Below, one piece after another: positions 15,882-25,430 of a stretch of DNA of 49,608 nt. The stretch comes from a virus. Both the position numbers and the translations under genes were made by a program. The notes below the pieces were generated by a model that saw only the letters and a program-made list of their open reading frames with translations, did no database searches and had not been told where the DNA came from. The DNA is taken from positions 1 to 49,608 of the IMG/VR virus record IMGVR_UViG_3300047564_004084; one strand, 5' to 3'. How positions within the stretch are numbered: the stretch's first letter is position 1; each line of letters starts with the position of its first letter.

Positions 15882-18323
15882 ATGTCATCATTATACGTAG
15901 ACCTAATAAGAAACAAAGACGGTAATGGTGCTCCCGAATTTGATAGGGGTATTGTTATTAGTGGCGTTATCACAGCAACTGGATCTCTTGGAGGAGACAG
16001 TGTTGGTATTGGATCAACTACGGTTGTTGATTCATCATTTCAACTTAAAAATATATTATCTTTAGATTCAACAACATTAGCAACTTTTGAATCTGCTTTA
16101 GAAATTGCTCCAAACAATTTTAATAGTTTAAATGTAACTGGAATAGGAACTATAATTCAACTGAATGTTGTAGATTCTCTTGCAGGAACTGGGTTATCAA
16201 TATCAAAATATGCAGAGTTGCAAAATATTAGTGTATCTGGTTTATCAACACTAACAACTTTATCTGGACAAAGACTATACTATTCTGGATTATCTACAGC
16301 TCAATATTTAAGTGGATTATCATACTATTATTCTGGTATAAGCACAGCTTTACTTTTGGACGGAGCAAATTTATATTATACTGGAATAGGAACTGTAGTT
16401 AATTTAAGATCAACCACATTAAATTCCACTGGAGTATCTACTGTATCATACCTACAGGGTATTAATTTAAACTACTCTGGAATATCTACCCTAACAAATC
16501 TGAATAGTAGTAATGTAGTTTCAACGGCATTAACTTCGACAGGGTTAACTGCAACTAACGCAACTATTTCAAATATAAGCGCAACAAATATAGTTGGAAC
16601 TGCATTAACAACAACTAGTGCAAATATTACAACATTAACAGTAAATACAGCAATAACTACAACATCAAATGCTCAAACGGTAAATGCAGTTTCCATAGCA
16701 GCAACTACATTAGATGGTGATAGTATTGTTGGATTAGCAGCAACTATCACAAACCTAACTTCTACCTCTTTTGGAACACAGTCAGCAACAATTGCAATCG
16801 GAACTGCTACTGTATTTAACCCAACAACTCTGAACGCAACAAACGTAAATACAAGAAATGTTTCAAGTGTAGGAGTTATAACATCTACAGAATTCCATAC
16901 TGGATCTGCTGCAACTTCTATTAGAATTCTATATGATAGAATTACAGGACCATCTGAAATAATAATAGATCCAGCATCAACAGGATCTACAGGACGAGTA
17001 AGAATTGCAGGTGATCTTTATGTTGATGGTGAGCAAACTTATATAAATTCAACTGCTATTGAACTAGCAGACTTTAATGTTGGTATTGCTACAACAGTAG
17101 CAACTAATGCACTTCTTGATGGTGCTGGTATTGGTATTGGTTCAACTGGAGTTCGTAAGACTATAACCTGGAACAATTCCGCTAGTGCTTTAACATCAAG
17201 CGAGGATTGGAATCTTGTTTCTGGTAAGCAATATGAAATTAACGGAACTGGAGTTTTAAGTTCAACTACTCTTGGTTCTAGTGTCGTTAATTCATCATTA
17301 ACATCCGTTGGAACATTAGGATCTTTATCAGTTTCTGGGGGAATTACAGCTGGTGGTTTAAGTGCTGGATTTTCTACTATTACCACAGTAACTGGAACTA
17401 TACTAGACTATCAATCAGTTCTATGTAGAACAGGAATTATCACCAATTCTTCTGGAGAGAGATTAAATTATACTGGTCTTTCTACAGTCACTCATGCAAG
17501 AGGAACGACTCTAGATTATTCCGGAATTTCTACTGTTGCTAATATTAGAGGAACGACTCTAAGTTATACTGGGATTTCTACTATAGCAAGCTTAAATGGA
17601 ACTAATTTATCATACTCGGGATTAAGCACGGTAACTCATATTAGAGGATCTAGTCTAGAATATACTGGTGTTGGAACGATCTCTCATATTAGTGCAACTA
17701 CTTTGGTTTCTGGTGCATCTACTTTCTCAGGCACTGTTAATTTAACAACTGGAAATAATTTTGCAATAAATTCATCTTCAGTGTTATCGTCAACAACACT
17801 CGGATCTGGAGTTACTGTTTCTTCGTTAACAACTTTAGGTAATCTAAATTCATTAACCGTTTCTGGTGTTTCAACATTAACAGGATCTGTATCACATGGC
17901 GGATTAATTTATCAAAAGGTAGGTGGAGAAGTTGCAAATAATGGAGCATTCCCAACAGGAGTAACATATAATCTTATTACAAATACATTAACTATTGATC
18001 TTTCTCAAAGTGGATTGCCTACTGTAATAGCAGGAGATACGAGTGGTCAAATTGGCGAAATAGCATTAACTAATGTTCCGACTACTGGAACGTATATGGC
18101 TACATTAACCTTAATCATCGAAGGTGATAATTTAGGGTGGGATACTGGTAATGTTTCAATAACCGTTAATGGTGGTTCCCCAACTAATGAATTCTGGAGA
18201 AATGGAGCACAACCAGTTGGAGTTACTACGTCAAACCCAGCGTTTGATATTGTAACATTAAAAATTATTAGGGATGTTGTTGGAAGTTATAGTGTATTTG
18301 CTGATTGGGACCCATACTATTAA
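15882..18323 (+). CDS. Repeat-built tail fibre protein (813 residues)
   Basis: The opening MSSLYVDLIRNKDGNGAPEF is a common N-terminal attachment sequence of marine-phage fibres. The body is dominated by two blocks of a 16-residue repeat 'L-Y-S/T-G-I-S-T-V----GT', five copies each (coding 16275-16514 and 17463-17702), separated by a Thr/Ser/Ala-rich stretch and a conserved fibre segment GRVRIAGDLYVDGEQTYINS. The last 130 residues (YMATLTLIIEGDNLGWDTGN, GGSPTNEFWRNGAQPVGV, FDIVTLKIIRDVVGSY) form a globular C-terminal domain that recalls collar/knob domains. A short beta-repeat fibre shaft with a terminal knob is the natural reading. No enzyme motif was seen. Confidence 0.78.
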   Translation: MSSLYVDLIRNKDGNGAPEFDRGIVISGVITATGSLGGDSVGIGSTTVVDSSFQLKNILSLDSTTLATFESALEIAPNNFNSLNVTGIGTIIQLNVVDSLAGTGLSISKYAELQNISVSGLSTLTTLSGQRLYYSGLSTAQYLSGLSYYYSGISTALLLDGANLYYTGIGTVVNLRSTTLNSTGVSTVSYLQGINLNYSGISTLTNLNSSNVVSTALTSTGLTATNATISNISATNIVGTALTTTSANITTLTVNTAITTTSNAQTVNAVSIAATTLDGDSIVGLAATITNLTSTSFGTQSATIAIGTATVFNPTTLNATNVNTRNVSSVGVITSTEFHTGSAATSIRILYDRITGPSEIIIDPASTGSTGRVRIAGDLYVDGEQTYINSTAIELADFNVGIATTVATNALLDGAGIGIGSTGVRKTITWNNSASALTSSEDWNLVSGKQYEINGTGVLSSTTLGSSVVNSSLTSVGTLGSLSVSGGITAGGLSAGFSTITTVTGTILDYQSVLCRTGIITNSSGERLNYTGLSTVTHARGTTLDYSGISTVANIRGTTLSYTGISTIASLNGTNLSYSGLSTVTHIRGSSLEYTGVGTISHISATTLVSGASTFSGTVNLTTGNNFAINSSSVLSSTTLGSGVTVSSLTTLGNLNSLTVSGVSTLTGSVSHGGLIYQKVGGEVANNGAFPTGVTYNLITNTLTIDLSQSGLPTVIAGDTSGQIGEIALTNVPTTGTYMATLTLIIEGDNLGWDTGNVSITVNGGSPTNEFWRNGAQPVGVTTSNPAFDIVTLKIIRDVVGSYSVFADWDPYY
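16275..16514 (+). repeat. 48-bp degenerate tandem repeat, block 1 (five units)
   Basis: Five consecutive 16-residue units share the pattern 'LYYSGLST--YL-G--' (examples LYYSGLSTAQYLSGLS and LYYTGIGTVVNLRSTT). The period is exactly 48 bases with no indels. Protein similarity is higher than DNA similarity, so the array is old or selected for its shape. Confidence 0.85.
17463..17702 (+). repeat. 48-bp degenerate tandem repeat, block 2 (five units)
   Basis: Five further 16-residue units of the same family (LNYTGLSTVTHARGTT, LDYSGISTVANIRGTT, LSYTGISTIASLNGTN and so on) lie about 950 bases after block 1. DNA identity between neighbours is partly high; GAGGAACGACTCTA recurs at units 1 and 2. Confidence 0.85.
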
Positions 18324-18329
18324 TTTTAG

Positions 18330-18337
18330 TATAAATA
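18330..18337 (+). promoter_or_regulatory. T4 late promoter box, perfect consensus (TATAAATA)
   Basis: An exact TATAAATA lies in the 43-base gap before ATG 18367. GAGGGGAAAG (18348-18357) follows as a strong ribosome site ahead of the start. Confidence 0.7.
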
Positions 18338-18366
18338 GTAAAAACTAGAGGGGAAAGTGAACCTCC

Positions 18367-20232
18367 ATGGCTGTAGGAAAGAATTTCGTAGTTAAAAATG
18401 GTTTAGAAGTTAACGAGTTGCTTCTATATGCAGATGCAGTAACCGATCAGGTAGGAATTAATACAAGTATTCCCGATTATGATCTGCATGTATTAAGCAG
18501 TATTGGTTGTACTGACTTAACTGTAACTAGAAACGCAACAGTAAGTGGAATATTAACAGCAAATGAATTGGATTTTACTGGTAATGGTATTTCTATTGGA
18601 GATACAACTGGTCTTCCCGGGCAGTACTTAAGATCTACTGGATCTGGAGTTGAATGGGCTAGTTTTCCAACGAGTTTAAGATCTACATTTACATATACTG
18701 CAACAAACGATCAAACTACATTTGCATATGCATACAATGTTGGATTTTTAGATGTATATATTAATGGTGTAAAATTAAAAGGAAACGGCGTATCTGATAT
18801 TACAGAATATACTGCTTCTAATGGAACATCAGTAACTGTAACAGAACCTTGTTTTGAAGGTGATACTGTAGAATTAGTTGCATATAATCCATCTGCTATA
18901 GCTGCTGGTGGTAATGGTGTTCTTGGGTTTACTATCCAAGAAGAAGGTGTAATTGTTGGAAATGATAATGGAGTAGCATCTATTAATTTTGTTGGTGCTT
19001 CGGTAACTGCTGTTGGAAGCGGAGCGGGAGTTACCGTATATATTGAAGGGACCGCAGGAACTGCCTTTACCGGTGCTGCAAGCACTATAACAACTACAAA
19101 TATTTCAAACTGGAATACAGCATATGGTTGGGGAAATCATGCTACGCAAGGTTATTTAACAACATATAACGAAACGGATACTCTACAAGATGTTTTGGAT
19201 AGGGGAAATACAGCCAGTTCTGATGTAATAATATCTGGAATAGTTACTGCTACTAAATTTATTGGTGATGGATCTGGATTAATTGGTGTTGTTGGATCCG
19301 GATCAGGTATTGTAATAAGAGATTCTGGTGTATTGGTTGGAACCGCTGGAACAATAGATTTTGGAAACAACATAACAGTATCTCCAATATCATTGGGAAT
19401 AGTTACAGTTACTGCGTCTGGTAGTGGCGGAGATTCTTACTGGGCATCAACAGCAGCGGGAATTCATACACTCTCTAATGTTGGAATGGGAACCACAAAT
19501 CCAACAAGTAAACTTACAGTTAAAGGTAATACTTCTCTTGAAACTTTAAATGTTTCTGGTGTTTCTACATTATCTGGTACAGTTACTTTTGGTGGCGCAA
19601 CCGAGATTCTATCTTCCGGTGAGGTAAAACTAGATAATCTTAGCAGAATTATGCTTGGATATTCTGGTGGTACTCCAAATGGATTGGTCATCAGACAGAA
19701 CAGTTCATCCGATGTTAGTGAAATAGTAAATGTTGGTGGAGATGATATTCAAATTCAAGCAGATAGTGGAAGAAGTGTTTTTATTGGAAATGATAATACT
19801 ACCAACTCTTTGTCTATAACTGGAACTGGCGTAACAGTTTTATCAACTCTCAACGTAGGATCAAATACTACTGCAGTTACTCCATTCCAACTAGAAAACA
19901 TTTATGGTGTAAAGACTGGTATTGGAACATTTATTTCTTCTGCCGGAATTGGACATACAATAGATTCTTTCACAATATCCACAAGTGATTTTAAAACAAT
20001 AGAATATACAATTCATGTTGGATACGGAACTTACATTCAATCGCAAAAAATATTAGCGATGCAAAATGGTTCTTCTGCATATTCTCAAGAATATGCGATC
20101 ATGTATGACCCATCTCTGATTGTTTCAGTAGGTTCTACTGTAACTGGTGGTCAATTTAGATTAATATTAACACCAGAAGTTGGTGTTTCTGGATTGACTA
20201 CTTATAGATTTACAAGACAGACAATGCTCTAA
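18367..20232 (+). CDS. Tail fibre / virion structural protein (621 residues)
   Basis: It begins MAVGKNFVVKNGLEVNE followed by LLYADAVTDQVGINT, the usual N-terminal module of marine-phage structural fibres. At about 100-175 there is FTYTATNDQTTFAYAYNVGF and LDVYINGVKLKGNGVSD, a known small beta domain of phage fibres. Two copies of a module 'I-EEG--VG-----INFVG--VT---SG--VT--I' follow (about 195-230 and 312-350). The C-terminal part has TSKLTVKGNTSLETLNVSG and a terminal beta domain IDSFTISTSDFKTIEYTIHV. The gene has a consensus late promoter and strong ribosome site upstream. It ends one base before the subtilase start, implying coupled expression. Exact virion location is unknown. Confidence 0.78.
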   Translation: MAVGKNFVVKNGLEVNELLLYADAVTDQVGINTSIPDYDLHVLSSIGCTDLTVTRNATVSGILTANELDFTGNGISIGDTTGLPGQYLRSTGSGVEWASFPTSLRSTFTYTATNDQTTFAYAYNVGFLDVYINGVKLKGNGVSDITEYTASNGTSVTVTEPCFEGDTVELVAYNPSAIAAGGNGVLGFTIQEEGVIVGNDNGVASINFVGASVTAVGSGAGVTVYIEGTAGTAFTGAASTITTTNISNWNTAYGWGNHATQGYLTTYNETDTLQDVLDRGNTASSDVIISGIVTATKFIGDGSGLIGVVGSGSGIVIRDSGVLVGTAGTIDFGNNITVSPISLGIVTVTASGSGGDSYWASTAAGIHTLSNVGMGTTNPTSKLTVKGNTSLETLNVSGVSTLSGTVTFGGATEILSSGEVKLDNLSRIMLGYSGGTPNGLVIRQNSSSDVSEIVNVGGDDIQIQADSGRSVFIGNDNTTNSLSITGTGVTVLSTLNVGSNTTAVTPFQLENIYGVKTGIGTFISSAGIGHTIDSFTISTSDFKTIEYTIHVGYGTYIQSQKILAMQNGSSAYSQEYAIMYDPSLIVSVGSTVTGGQFRLILTPEVGVSGLTTYRFTRQTML

Positions 20233-20233
20233 T

Positions 20234-22123
20234 ATGACATTAAAAAACTACACGTTAAAAGTAAAATCACCAGAATATTGGGATGAGATACATAACACAT
20301 TATGTGGTATTTCATCGTGTGAACATATTCCCAACAGAGAAATTATATGTGTAGATGATAAAAATCATAGTCCAACTAGAGGAACCTTTTCCTTACATAA
20401 GTATGAAGCTGATTCAATATCCAAGCACCCATATATAGATTGGATTGAACTATCTCCAACTGATCATAGAGATGCATATCCCGATCCACAACCAGCGACT
20501 CCTAGATTTAAAAAAGATACTAAAATCTATAGAGATTTAACCACTGGTGGTGTTGGATCTGGACAGACAGAACTTAATAGAACAAACTGGGCAATAAAGA
20601 GGATTGGATTGAAGGAAAATATAGAATTTTGGACTAGCGATGATATAACTGCAAAATATGGAGACGTTAATTATTCATTAACAGGCAAAAATGTTGATAT
20701 TATTATCCATGATTCCGGAGTTCTTCAATATCACCCAGAATTTTTAGATTCAAATGGAAAGTCTAGAGTTAGAGATGTTGTTTTAGACGGTCCATATTAT
20801 ATTGATCCAGATTATTTTATTACCAATAATTTAACTTATATAAAATCAGATGGTAGAACTGGAATAACTACGGCATCTGCACTTAGTTGGTGGAGCACTT
20901 CTGGAAATAGATCTCCACAATTTTCATCATTAGGAACATTTTCTATTTCAGCATCATATACTGAAAATAGTTCCATGGGGACAGGTTTGAATGGTTCCAA
21001 TAATTTAATCAGTGGACATGGAACTGCATGTGCTGCATTATCTGCTGGAAAAAATTTTGGGTTAGCATTTGAAGCAAATATTTGGAATATGCCTGCAATT
21101 TCCGATAACGTTGGTATGGGAATTGAGCAGAGTTATGATTTAATGAAGATCTTTCACACATATAAACCAATTAATCAAACTACTGGTATAAAAAATCCAA
21201 CTGTTATAAATGGAAGTTGGGGTTATCAAGCTGCATTTTCTTCAGGTACATCAGTAACATTTAAATTTAGAAATACAACAGGAATTTTTACTGGAAATTC
21301 ATCAACTGTTAATCAGGTCACTGCGATGAAAAATGGATTGAATAACCAAGTTAGTGGTGCATTTAAATCTTGGTCAACATCATCAAGATCAAATTCTACT
21401 GATGAGGCTGGTAATGAATTAATGCAATCCGGAGTAGTATACGTTGCAGCAGCTGGTAATAATAATCAAAGACTGGGTATGGGATCAGATGATCCAGATA
21501 GACTTAACTATATGAGAGATTCTTGGTTCGGTACTACTGACCCAAGAGCTGAATTTGCATCAAATACTGTTCCATGTAATCATAGGGATTGGATGAATCC
21601 CCAAGGAATAGGATTTAATTCTACAAATGATTATCATCCAGTAATTTGTGTCGGTGCAATGGATGATACTATAGTTAGTGGTATAGAATTAAAAGCAAGT
21701 TATTCTAATAACGGACCAGGAATTGATGTTTGGTCTCCAGCAGATGAAACTTTAACGGCAGGAACAAATGGTATATCTGGATATACTAATTATACTAGAG
21801 TAGATGATAATAGATTTTTTGATACAAATTTTAATGGTACTAGCGCAGCTGCCCCAGTAATTTCTGGTTTGGTAGCATTATACTTGCAAACAAAACCATC
21901 CGCATCTTCAATTGAAGTAAAGAATTGGTTAAAAAAATATGGATCAAAAGTAATTACTGCATATAGAGATGATTATTCTGATGATACCACAACAGAATAT
22001 TGGACTGGTAGTTTTAATATGAGAGGTGCAGAAAAAAGAATATCTTATAATCCATATGATAATAATACATCACCATCCATCAGTGGAGTTTTTATGTCTG
22101 GTGTTGTTTTCACTCAATCATAA
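20234..22123 (+). CDS. Subtilisin-like (S8 family) serine protease in the fibre cluster
   Basis: The catalytic triad of subtilases is complete: Asp160 in VDIIIHDSGVLQYHPEF, His262 in SGHGTACAALSAG and Ser537 in NGTSAAAPVISGLVALYL. The oxyanion Asn409 stands in YVAAAGNNNQ. The first roughly 75 residues (YTLKVKSPEYWDEIHNTL ... YIDWIELSP) look like an inhibitor-I9-type prodomain, suggesting self-activation. No signal peptide or membrane segment is visible. At 629 residues it is larger than simple subtilisins because of long insertions between His and Ser. The start codon is one base after the stop of the preceding fibre gene. Likely roles are maturation of virion fibres or a virion-borne protease acting at the host surface; both are inference. 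Confidence 0.88.
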   Translation: MTLKNYTLKVKSPEYWDEIHNTLCGISSCEHIPNREIICVDDKNHSPTRGTFSLHKYEADSISKHPYIDWIELSPTDHRDAYPDPQPATPRFKKDTKIYRDLTTGGVGSGQTELNRTNWAIKRIGLKENIEFWTSDDITAKYGDVNYSLTGKNVDIIIHDSGVLQYHPEFLDSNGKSRVRDVVLDGPYYIDPDYFITNNLTYIKSDGRTGITTASALSWWSTSGNRSPQFSSLGTFSISASYTENSSMGTGLNGSNNLISGHGTACAALSAGKNFGLAFEANIWNMPAISDNVGMGIEQSYDLMKIFHTYKPINQTTGIKNPTVINGSWGYQAAFSSGTSVTFKFRNTTGIFTGNSSTVNQVTAMKNGLNNQVSGAFKSWSTSSRSNSTDEAGNELMQSGVVYVAAAGNNNQRLGMGSDDPDRLNYMRDSWFGTTDPRAEFASNTVPCNHRDWMNPQGIGFNSTNDYHPVICVGAMDDTIVSGIELKASYSNNGPGIDVWSPADETLTAGTNGISGYTNYTRVDDNRFFDTNFNGTSAAAPVISGLVALYLQTKPSASSIEVKNWLKKYGSKVITAYRDDYSDDTTTEYWTGSFNMRGAEKRISYNPYDNNTSPSISGVFMSGVVFTQS

Positions 22124-22126
22124 ATA
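22119..22126 (+). promoter_or_regulatory. T4-type late promoter box (CATAAATA) at the subtilase stop
   Basis: CATAAATA contains the TAA stop of the subtilase gene (22121-22123) and lies 15 bases before ATG 22141. It differs by one base from the late consensus. Confidence 0.5.
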
Positions 22127-22140
22127 ATTAAAAAACTAAA

Positions 22141-22440
22141 ATGGCTGATAAGAAATTTGGAGTAAAACAAATTGACTTGATTGGTGCCTCTGGTACTCCA
22201 ACTTTAGCAAGCCCAAATAATTTAAATATTGAAGCTATAGAAGTAAGTATAAATAACGATCTTAGCATATCTGGAATTGTAACAACTAACCAACTAGGTG
22301 TTTCTGGAATTTCTACTTTTAGTGCAGATGTGAAAGTTGGAATTAACACTTCCGTAGGACTTGTTTTAACATCACCAAACGGAACTCAATATCGTTTAAT
22401 TGTAGATAATAGCGGAACTTTAAGTACTGTTACTGTTTAA
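22141..22440 (+). CDS. Small fibre-like structural protein (99 residues)
   Basis: MADKKFGVKQIDLIGASGTPT is followed by LNIEAIEVSINNDLSISGIV and TTNQLGVSGISTFSADVKVG, the same 'VSGISTF' building block used in the long fibre proteins here. It then ends in a compact tail, GTQYRLIVDNSGTLSTVTV. It looks like a minimal fibre: an attachment segment, one shaft repeat and a terminal cap. It is flanked by late-type boxes at both ends, so it may be expressed on its own. A role as a short fibre or trimerisation partner is inferred from composition only. Confidence 0.7.
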   Translation: MADKKFGVKQIDLIGASGTPTLASPNNLNIEAIEVSINNDLSISGIVTTNQLGVSGISTFSADVKVGINTSVGLVLTSPNGTQYRLIVDNSGTLSTVTV

Positions 22441-22447
22441 ATAAATA
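22440..22447 (+). promoter_or_regulatory. T4-type late promoter box (AATAAATA) after the 99-residue gene
   Basis: AATAAATA starts on the last base of the preceding stop codon (22438-22440) and is 24 bases upstream of ATG 22471. Confidence 0.55.
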
Positions 22448-22470
22448 ACTTATAACGGGATACTACCAAA

Positions 22471-25404
22471 ATGTCTAGGAATAATAGAGAATTATCTCAA
22501 TTTGCATCCTATCTGCATATCGATGACTTTGAACTGATCGATAATGGTGCGATTACTATTCCTACAGGTATTGATCCATACGATGGTGTTATATCAATAG
22601 GTGCTACTCTTTGGAACGATAACTTCCATTCTCCCAATATTGGAATAGGAACATCTTTACCAGGATCAAAGGTTCATGTTGCTGCTGGATTAACTGATGT
22701 AATAATATCCGGAAAAATTGTAGGTACGGAAGGGGGTGGTGTAGGTTTAGCAGGTGGTGGATTACTTTTAGATGGAAAAATATCAGCTAAAGCAGAAGCG
22801 TATATAGGCGGACCAGCAGAGTTTTATGATCGTGCATATGTTCATGGTACTACCAGACTAGGAAATTTTGTAATTTTACAACCAGACTCTGGAAATCCAG
22901 AGGAGGGATCATTATTTCTTCCAGGACAAATTACGATAGGTTCAACTTCACGTATCAGCGGAATAGCTGCTACAGTACGAGGAACAAATAGAGGATTTAT
23001 AAATTTATCTGATAGCATTTTATATGGAAATAATACATTAACAGGTATTACTACTATTTCCAATAACTTAATAATAAATCCAACACATTCAGTATCTACT
23101 GCTTCTACAGATACTAGTACTGGTTTATTTGTTGTTAATGGAACTGTTGGTATATCTTCCTTAATGAATGTTCGTCAGGTAAGAACTCCTGAATTATTTG
23201 TTAGCAGTTTACTTAGATTACCTTCAACTTCAACATTAATAATAGCAACAGATGAAGCAACTTTTGAATCAGTAAACTTCAACAAAGGAATTAATGTAGC
23301 TGGAATATCAACCTTTCAAAATAGATTATTAGTAACTGGAGATGAAGACTCAAATAGTTTAACTGAAGGTTCTATTGTAACTGAGGGTGGTCTGTCGGTA
23401 ACTAAAAAATTAAATGTTGGTGGAGCTTCGACTTTCTTTGGTACTGTAAATATCTTTGATAATGTTGGTATTAGTGCAGCGGAAATTGAGGTATATACAA
23501 ATAGTATTGTTTTGGGATTGGATTCATCAAGTTTATTAAATGTCCAGGCTACTTTAGTTTCTGGATTGATCCCAAATGCATCTGATACATATGATTTGGG
23601 ATCAGAATCTCTACGTTGGGAAAATGTTAGAGCAGCAAATGGAACATATGATACTTTATCTGTAGATGTTAATCTGACTGTTTTGGGTACTGTAGCAGTT
23701 GGAGGAACGGCACTATTTACTAATGGAATAGACGTAACCGGTGCTCAAGGAACATTTGAATTGGGTATCGCTGCTACTTCCAATTCAACTTTTTTCAACC
23801 AGTTAACCACAGGAGTAGCGGCATTTATAAATGATATACAAGGAACAGCAACAACCGCAATTAGAGCCACAGCAGTTGATGTATCAGTGGCTAACACGGA
23901 AACTAATTATTACTTAACATTCACAAACTCCTCAATTTCTCAACCAGAAAGAACTTTACATGTAGATAGTGGTTTATATTATTCCCCAATAGCGAATACT
24001 TTAGCTGTTGATGGTGATATATTGATGGATGGTTCTTCTTTAGGAGCTATAACAAATACTGAAGATTTGCAACTTTTTAACAATGATGTAACTTCAATCA
24101 GAGCTTTTGGTGATGCACTTTCAGTTTCAATGGGAAGCACTGTTGGTTATACAACAATAAGATCGACTCAAACTGAATTTAGTGGAAATATAAGACTTGT
24201 TGGAAATGGTACAACTGCAGCAATAAAAGGTGCTAATGGTTTAGAAAATATAACAATTACTGGAAATACATTAACAGAATTATCTGGAAATTTATCATTA
24301 AACGGTACAATCATTGATGTTAAAAACTCTGAGCTAAATTTAGCAAGAGAAAACGTAACTAATGTTTATGCTTTTGATCAAGCATTTGATATTGTTCTTG
24401 GTGGTCCCACAGGTGTAACATCTATTGCTAGTCCATTAACTTTATTTGGAGGAGATGTAAGAATATTAGGTGATGATATACAAGCAAGTGATGGTCAAGT
24501 AAACATTACTTTATTCAGTTCAAACAATACAAGATTCGCAGGAAATATCCAAGTTGATGGTCAAAATATTCTTGCTGGTGGCGGAACGACCAATATTACT
24601 ATGCAAGGTGGTAATGAAACTATATTTGCGGGGGATATTAGAGTTAATGGTAATGATATAAAAGCATCTGATGGTAATGTTAACATTACCATGACTAGCA
24701 ATACAAAAACTAGTATTACTGGACAATTAAGAATTGAAAGCAATCAAATATTAGATTCTGGCGATCAACTTAATATTACACTAGGATCAAATTATGTTCA
24801 ATTTGAAGATGATATTAGAATAAATGGTGATAATATAAGAGCTTCCAATAATGCTATTAATATAACCCTTGAAGATGCTGTTAGAACTATTTTTGCCGGC
24901 AAAGTTAACATCCAAGGTAATGGAATAGAAGCTTCTGATAATGTTGAGGCAATAACTCTAACACCAGTTTCTGGATCTGTTGGTATTAGATCTGATTTAA
25001 CAGTAAATAATGATTTAATAGTAAAAGGGTCCGATACGGTAATTAGATCTAATATTGTAAAAATACGTGATAACTTAGTTAATATTGGTTTAGCAATAGA
25101 TCCGCTTAATGCAAATGATTTAATTGAACCAACAAGTGATAGTAATATTGATGTTGGTTTGTTAATGAATTATTATAATGGTTCTTCTAGAAAAGCAGCT
25201 ATTTTCTGGGATGATTCTAGATCTAAAGTAGCAATTGCATCAACAGTAACTGAGTCATCTAATGTTCTCACAGTATCTCAGTATGCTTCTATTGATATTG
25301 GAAATATTACTGTAAATGATTGTGCTGGTTCATCCGAAATTCTTTCATGTACTGGATCTACTAGAAACTTGGTTAATCTTACTATAGATGGCGGAGAATA
25401 TTAA
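22471..25404 (+). CDS. Long repeat-built fibre protein (977 residues)
   Basis: The N-terminus MSRNNRELSQFASYLHIDD is a typical attachment motif of marine-phage fibres. The body contains conserved fibre phrases (NSLTEGSIVTEGGLSVTKKL; NASDTYDLGSESLRWENV). It then has a regular array of six 30-residue repeats (coding 24451-24987) of the type 'GDIRVNGNDIKASDG-VNIT'. The C-terminal domain includes IVKGSDTVIRSNIVKIRDNL, NDLIEPTSDSNIDVGLLMN and AAIFWDDSRSKVAIAS, a common terminal region of such fibres. The expected structure is an elongated beta-repeat shaft. A late box precedes it. No receptor-binding tip can be named from sequence. Confidence 0.78.
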   Translation: MSRNNRELSQFASYLHIDDFELIDNGAITIPTGIDPYDGVISIGATLWNDNFHSPNIGIGTSLPGSKVHVAAGLTDVIISGKIVGTEGGGVGLAGGGLLLDGKISAKAEAYIGGPAEFYDRAYVHGTTRLGNFVILQPDSGNPEEGSLFLPGQITIGSTSRISGIAATVRGTNRGFINLSDSILYGNNTLTGITTISNNLIINPTHSVSTASTDTSTGLFVVNGTVGISSLMNVRQVRTPELFVSSLLRLPSTSTLIIATDEATFESVNFNKGINVAGISTFQNRLLVTGDEDSNSLTEGSIVTEGGLSVTKKLNVGGASTFFGTVNIFDNVGISAAEIEVYTNSIVLGLDSSSLLNVQATLVSGLIPNASDTYDLGSESLRWENVRAANGTYDTLSVDVNLTVLGTVAVGGTALFTNGIDVTGAQGTFELGIAATSNSTFFNQLTTGVAAFINDIQGTATTAIRATAVDVSVANTETNYYLTFTNSSISQPERTLHVDSGLYYSPIANTLAVDGDILMDGSSLGAITNTEDLQLFNNDVTSIRAFGDALSVSMGSTVGYTTIRSTQTEFSGNIRLVGNGTTAAIKGANGLENITITGNTLTELSGNLSLNGTIIDVKNSELNLARENVTNVYAFDQAFDIVLGGPTGVTSIASPLTLFGGDVRILGDDIQASDGQVNITLFSSNNTRFAGNIQVDGQNILAGGGTTNITMQGGNETIFAGDIRVNGNDIKASDGNVNITMTSNTKTSITGQLRIESNQILDSGDQLNITLGSNYVQFEDDIRINGDNIRASNNAINITLEDAVRTIFAGKVNIQGNGIEASDNVEAITLTPVSGSVGIRSDLTVNNDLIVKGSDTVIRSNIVKIRDNLVNIGLAIDPLNANDLIEPTSDSNIDVGLLMNYYNGSSRKAAIFWDDSRSKVAIASTVTESSNVLTVSQYASIDIGNITVNDCAGSSEILSCTGSTRNLVNLTIDGGEY
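24451..24987 (+). repeat. 90-bp degenerate tandem repeat (six 30-residue units)
   Basis: Six successive units of 30 residues (one of 29) follow the pattern 'GDIRI-GD-I-ASDG-VNITL--------FA'; an example is GDIRVNGNDIKASDGNVN. The nearly constant length and the recurring 'NIT' and 'FAG' phases mark one structural rung or turn per unit. Confidence 0.85.
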
Positions 25405-25414
25405 TTAGTTTTTT

Positions 25415-25422
25415 GATAAATA
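25415..25422 (+). promoter_or_regulatory. T4-type late promoter box (GATAAATA)
   Basis: GATAAATA lies in the 74-base gap before ATG 25479. A perfect hairpin lies immediately downstream at 25431-25450, inside the predicted leader. Confidence 0.55.
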
Positions 25423-25430
25423 TATAAAGC

